NCBI GenBank assembly: GCA_025403435.1
Contig: CM046344.1
Location: 23,045,652-23,109,651, forward strand
Length of the DNA stretch: 64,000 nt
Source of the DNA: Artocarpus heterophyllus
Taxonomy: Eukaryota; Streptophyta; Magnoliopsida; Rosales; Moraceae
Direction: 5' to 3'
Program-made: the position numbers and the translations under genes
Shown: one piece after another, positions 59,347-64,000 of the stretch
Position numbering within the stretch: position 1 is the first letter of the stretch
Layout: each line of letters opens with the position of its first letter
The notes under the pieces: model-generated
Database searches by the model: none
What the model was told of the DNA's origin: nothing
The model's input: only the letters and a program-made list of their open reading frames with translations

Positions 59347-60036
59347 TGTTGGAAAAATAGTACGCATTGGAATTTTAAAAATTTTATATCAGAGTATTTT
59401 CCAAAACACAAGTTTGACATGCTATATGCATAAATTCACTAGATCTTACTAACCTTTGAATGTTGAAGAACTCGAACAATCTGTGAAGAGAAGTAACGTT
59501 CCGGAAGAGCCTCAACTAACTGGTCTTCTTTGCTATTCTCTATCCACGATTGGAGTGAGTGTGGGCTCACACGTATAGCTCTTCCTCCAAGTGACTCTCC
59601 TTCCAACCAATTGAGAGAACCCAAAGCAAGTGTTTGTGATTTGTGAACAAGAGCTCTTAGGGAGTTTCTAGATTCTCACCAGCAGAATATCACTCTTAAT
59701 CTCTCAATTGATCTTAATAACTTATGTGACTTACTTCCTATTTATAAAGGTTGGGTCTAAGGTCAGTCCTTATCAGATTAGGTCTCAAAATTTGAATCAA
59801 AATCAAATTTGGATCAATATCTTAAAAAATCCATATGAAAATGCCTAATCTTATCCTTCACACATCGACAGGCCAAACTGCCTAATCGGCAGGCCAAACT
59901 TGCCCATCGGTAGGCCAAACTTGAGGATTGGCATGCCGAATTGCTGAAAAAATATCTCAGTAAATCTTTTATTTTTCACCCGAGATTCTATAAGATAAAG
60001 TCTATGTTTTGATTCAAATAACCCAATAAAAAGCTA
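59347..60036 (-). repeat. Truncated 5' LTR of copia copy 5
   Basis: Only the inner ~690 bp remain. They include a decayed U3 array at about 59866-59945. At about 60030-60036 it joins leader sequence of copy 7. Confidence 0.85.
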
Positions 60037-60950
60037 TTTGTGAAGATAACACAATCATGTAAAATCATACAAATGTGTTTTTGTGTCAAAACCTTGAAAA
60101 TATCACAACCTTACAACGATAATTCCCAACTCAGAATTCAACAAGCTCCTAGGGGAGTCATGCCAAATTCAATCAGAAACACAGATCCCCTCCTGATTAA
60201 TATATGCCATCCAGGACCCGTATGATCCAACATATATTAATAATTGTTTCTTTGGCCATTAATTTTATTAACAGAGCTCCTAGGGGAGGTTAATAATAAA
60301 ATTAATGTGAGTGTATAACCATCATTTCAATATTTTATCCATGATTTATAATCATCACTTAGGGGTGTGTAACCATAAATCATGCTAAAATACCTTATCC
60401 TCTCAGAGATCCAATCTGGTACATGATAGAAATCCCTTCCTAGGGGTCGGGACTACGATGTTCTTCCTATGGACCAACGATGGAGGCCTTAGGTTCTCTC
60501 TTCGAAAACCTTCTCCCACTCAATCTTTTGAAGTCAAGGTTTTATTTTAAAATTATGCATGAACAATTTTAATATGAGCGGCACTTCCTATTCTATATGA
60601 CATGTTATCAATATACATGGCAAATCATATTATAATGCAGACAAGCAAAGCAATCAAGCAAAGCTACAAGCAAAATACTAATAATCGTAATATTATGGCT
60701 CTATCCTAGAGAATAGAAAACTAAGATTACAAGAGAATGATTGAGACATATATCGATTCTTCATCCTTGAATCCTCAAGTTGTATCCTTCTTCACATAAT
60801 TCCCATCTTCAAGTCTTCAATCCCGTATGAATCAAATACTTCATATTTTCGGTCATATCCAAATTTAATGTTTCTCATAATCTTCTCAAAAATAAAATTA
60901 AAACTGCACTGCAAAAATTGCACCTTTTCTAGAAATTTTCTAGCTCTCGG

Positions 60951-61152
60951 TCGGCAGGCCGATTTGGGTGATCGGCTTGCTGGTCATGCTTCATCGGCCT
61001 GCCGATCAAAAAGATCGGCCTGCCGACCCATGAAAGTTTGGCTTGCCGGCAGAGCCAGCCTATTTCTACCCCACTGTCGGCCTGTCGAACCACACATCCG
61101 GCCTACCGATCTATGACCATCGGCCTACCGAACTGAAGGTTCGACATGCCGA
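60951..61152. repeat. Leader palindrome array of copy 7, 9 units
   Basis: Units start at about 60951, 60972, 60994, 61015, 61038, 61077, 61098, 61120 and 61141. The spacings are 21, 22, 21, 23, 39, 21, 22 and 21 bp. Confidence 0.9.
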
Positions 61153-61668
61153 CCAAACAGAAATCTCCATTCTAGAAAAAACAATTTTAATGCAATTCAT
61201 CAATTTTAATTTTAACAATTCAAAAACACAAAATTAGAGACACAGGAAATACCTCGGTGCGCCATCATCGATCTTTTAGATCCGACTTCTCGATCCATCT
61301 TCTCCGAATAATTATTTAATTATACAATTCTTACAAATTTAAAATTAAATAACAATTCCTAGACGGAGATGATTGTCCGCCATCTAATTACATGAAAAAC
61401 CTAGATACATATTCTAACCTCTAAGGAACCATAACTGGCTTAAATTAATTAATTAATAATTAATTAAATAACAATTCAATCAACCATAATTAATTAATGA
61501 ATATTCACTGCATAATCCATGACAACATATAATTATATAGAAACCTAGAGTGCCAACTCTCTATAAAATTAAATTCAAGCATTGGAGATATTAAGATCAC
61601 AAAATTTATACATACAGTATGATCACAAACTTGTAAATTTATGTAAAAACCTTGGCTCTGATACCAAT

Positions 61669-63554
61669 TGTTAGAAAAAATGATCAGAGGTGCGCAGCGG
61701 AAGTTTTAAAAATTTTAACATCAGTGTATTTTTCTGAAACACAAGTTTGACATGCTGTATGTATAAATTAAACAGATCTTAGTAACCTTTATATACCGAA
61801 GAACTTTCGTGACCCGTGAAGAGAAGTAACGTTCCAGAAAAGCCTCAACCAACTGGTCTTCTTTGCTATTCTCTATCCACGATCGGAGTGAGTGTGGGCT
61901 CACACGTACAGCTCTTCCACCGGTGACTCTCCTTCCAACCATTCGAGAGAACCCAAAGCTAGTGTTCGTGATTTGTGAACAAAAGCTCTCAGGGAGTTTT
62001 CAGATGCTCACCAGAAGAGTATCACTCTTAATCTCTCAATTGATCTTTGAGTAACTCATGAGATTTACTCCTTTTATATAGCGATTGGTCCTGGGGTCAA
62101 TCCTTATCAAATTAGGTCTCAAAAACTTGAAACAGAATCAAATTTGGATCAATATCTGATAAGATTCGCGTGAAAATACGTAATCTTATCTATCGCTGAT
62201 CGGCAGGCCGAACAGGCACCATCGGCAAGCCGAACAAGTAGATCAGCAGGCCGAACTGCAGCGTAAATATCTACGCGAATCTTTTATTTTTCACCCGAGA
62301 TTCTATAGGATAAAGTCTCAGTTTTGATTCAAATAACCTAATAGAGAAGTTATCTGATCAAAACAAACTTTATCAAGATAATCTCTAAGAAAATAAATCA
62401 ATTCACAATAATTCTACAAGTTTATCTCGATTTAATTTATCCAATTAAATCAACCGATAAACAGACAAGAATTATCCGATCCCCATAATTCAACAAGTTT
62501 ATCTTAAATTAATTTTTTTACATAATTAATTTAACCAATAAATAGATATGAATTATTTGATTCTTTCAATTTTTAAACCAATCTAATAAATCCGACATAA
62601 GTCACCAATTATCGAAAAAGCGCGCCGTATCGTTACAGGATTTTGTGAGCTAGCAAAGGGGACCAAAATGGACCTATAAAGTTCAAGCTCTTGATAATCA
62701 TGAAACCCAATATCCCAAATATACATTTCACAATTATCAACTCCAATGCTACTCAACTAAAAGCTTGGAGCTGCACTCTCGAACTTTATAGAATTACGAA
62801 GCCCTTATAGCTAAGTCTCCATGACATATCAAAGTGTATCGTTTCCCCATATCATAATCCATAATCAGCTTAAGGACAAGTTCTGTCTTACCCTCCCGAT
62901 TATTTTTATCTTACGTTCCATTGTCTCACCATTAGAAAACTTACCATCCAAAGATAGTATACCATTCGGTTACATCTATGTATCCAAATGGTTGAGTGCT
63001 CCAGTTTTCCAATTACAGGATAACGCATATAAGAGGATATCATTACTCCCAAAGAGGAGCTATGGATTCCATATCTATGAATAACAAGTCTACGCTATCA
63101 AGAGTCATGCCTCCAACGTACTGGCATGCATACCACTATTGAGATGTGGGAGTCACCCTTTGGTACATCAAAAGACACAAGTCGAGACAACAGGCCCACT
63201 ATCCATCTCAGGATTAAGATACAATACAAATGATTATCTAAAGTGAATCGATTTGCCAAGATAGAATTATTAATCCAAATCAATTCACTTTGTGTCCCGA
63301 TCCAACACATCGTCACCTATGACAACGTGCCAATGTTTCTATTCACGGAGTCCAACTCCGATAGTCAAGACAAACCATCTCCCAATAGGGATATAGCCGA
63401 CAGTCTCAGACTACTGTTTGCTTAACATACATTCAACAAATATGAACGTAAAGAGGACAATATTTGGTATATGTAAATAAATAAATTCTTTATTGATAAA
63501 AATGTCTCCAAAAATGTATTACATTTTTACTCCTTAGGGCATACATATTCAACA
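61669..63554 (-). repeat. 5' LTR of copia copy 7
   Basis: It starts TGTTAG and ends TTCAACA. Three U3 array units start at 62200, 62222 and 62243 (spacings 22 and 21). The antisense frame is open at 62821-63084. Confidence 0.9.
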
Positions 63555-64000
63555 CTAAGTTCTTCATGTCAAATTGCTTAGTCAACCATAATTTGACCGA
63601 TGACGATGCCCCAACGCCATTATCAATTAGTAGAGCAATAGAAAAACCACCTCCCTATCCTTAATGTGTTTGTACACACATGGTTCGTCCACATTTTGTA
63701 CAAACCCATTATTCTTGATCACTTAAAAAAATCTTATGTTCCAAAAACAGGAAGCCAGCTTAAGCCCATATATTGACTTTAGCAGCTTACAAACCTTACC
63801 CTCCTAACCCTTGGCCTTGAACCCATCTGGTTGTTTCATATAAATACACTCATCAAGATAGCCATTTAGAAAAGCCATCTTGACATCTATCTGCCAAATC
63901 TCGTAATCAAGAGCGATAGCTGTGGACAAAAGAATTAGGATGGACTTAAGAGTGGCTACACGTAAAAAGGTTTTCTCATAATCAATTCCTTTCTTTTACG
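63555..64000 (-). pseudogene. copia reverse transcriptase fragment, copy 8 (runs off the window)
   Basis: The minus strand matches the RT region of copy 2 (about 16450-16920). It covers the region that should hold YVDD, here damaged, and the segment up to the [12 protein letters not shown] block. It has frameshifts and stops. It continues past 64000. Copy 7's LTR interrupts it at 63554. Confidence 0.85.

Larger units (their letters stand above)
49710..60036 (-). mobile_element. Copia copy 5 (broken, with nested solo LTR)
   Basis: This minus-strand copy of the main family has a 3' LTR (49710-53687, interrupted by a solo LTR), gag-pol (about 53688-57656), leader, primer-binding site (59332-59344) and a 5' LTR cut at about 60036 (59347-60036). 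At that point the sequence switches to the leader of copy 7. It was probably inserted into the 3' LTR of copy 4. A later deletion removed the far half of its 5' LTR and whatever followed. Confidence 0.9.
60037..63554 (-). mobile_element. Copia copy 7: leader plus 5' LTR only
   Basis: The leader (about 60037-61653) starts at sequence equivalent to about 19570 in copy 2. The primer-binding site (61654-61666, TGGTATCAGAGCC on the minus strand) is intact. The 5' LTR is 61669-63554 (1886 bp), ending 'ttcaaca'. gag-pol and the 3' LTR are missing, lost at the junction with copy 5. The sequence to the right is the RT of another copy, into which copy 7 had inserted. Confidence 0.9.

Overview
This window is repeat-rich plant (angiosperm) DNA. 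The evidence is nested plant-type LTR retrotransposons: Ty1/copia with initiator-Met-tRNA primer sites, and a Ty3/gypsy chromovirus resembling the CRM clade. There are also En/Spm (CACTA) DNA transposons with a TNP2-type transposase, MITE-like foldback elements and a strongly AT-rich background. I see no convincing intact host gene, no rRNA or tRNA gene and no CRISPR. The only long intact coding sequence is the gag-pol of one young copia element. The species cannot be named from the sequence.

Layout, left to right. 1-1015: 3' part of a CACTA-like element, with a second copy at about 36.0-37.0 kb. 1015-4063: truncated copia copy 1 (minus strand). 4064-25391: an old CACTA element (minus strand). 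Its TNP2 transposase is split by a gypsy element at 5939-12641 (target duplication TCTTG) and by a complete copia element at 13502-23200 (copy 2, target duplication GAAAT). 25392-27990: no gene seen. 27990-30340: a decayed LTR-like stretch with degenerate ~190-210 bp tandem repeats. 30361-33111: LTR and RNase H remnant of a second copia family, followed by a 0.5 kb foldback MITE at 33112-33608. 34142-37220: a non-autonomous CACTA element with GTA target duplication. 37326-37810: two adjacent MITE-like units. 37906-64000: a pile of five further copies and one solo LTR of the first copia family, in both orientations, with a solo gypsy-type LTR at 45531-47701.

The elements are nested parasites, not an operon-like system. 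The CACTA transposase is oldest, because it carries both the gypsy insertion (about 12 differences between its LTRs) and the copia insertion (about 4 substitutions between 2 kb LTRs). Copia copy 2 keeps every hallmark needed for autonomous transposition: paired LTRs, primer site, polypurine tract, and an open frame with gag zinc knuckle, protease, integrase, reverse transcriptase and RNase H residues. The other copies are broken.

The most unusual signal is a GC-rich array of 12-bp inverted repeats, consensus TCGGC-NN-GCCGA, set 21-22 bp apart. It occurs in the U3 region of the copia LTR (4 units) and again in the copia leader (8-10 units, with one conserved 39-bp gap). It also occurs, with the same ~22-bp spacing, in the otherwise unrelated solo gypsy-type LTR at 46391-46514. 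All coordinates and spacings were counted by eye from the sequence.
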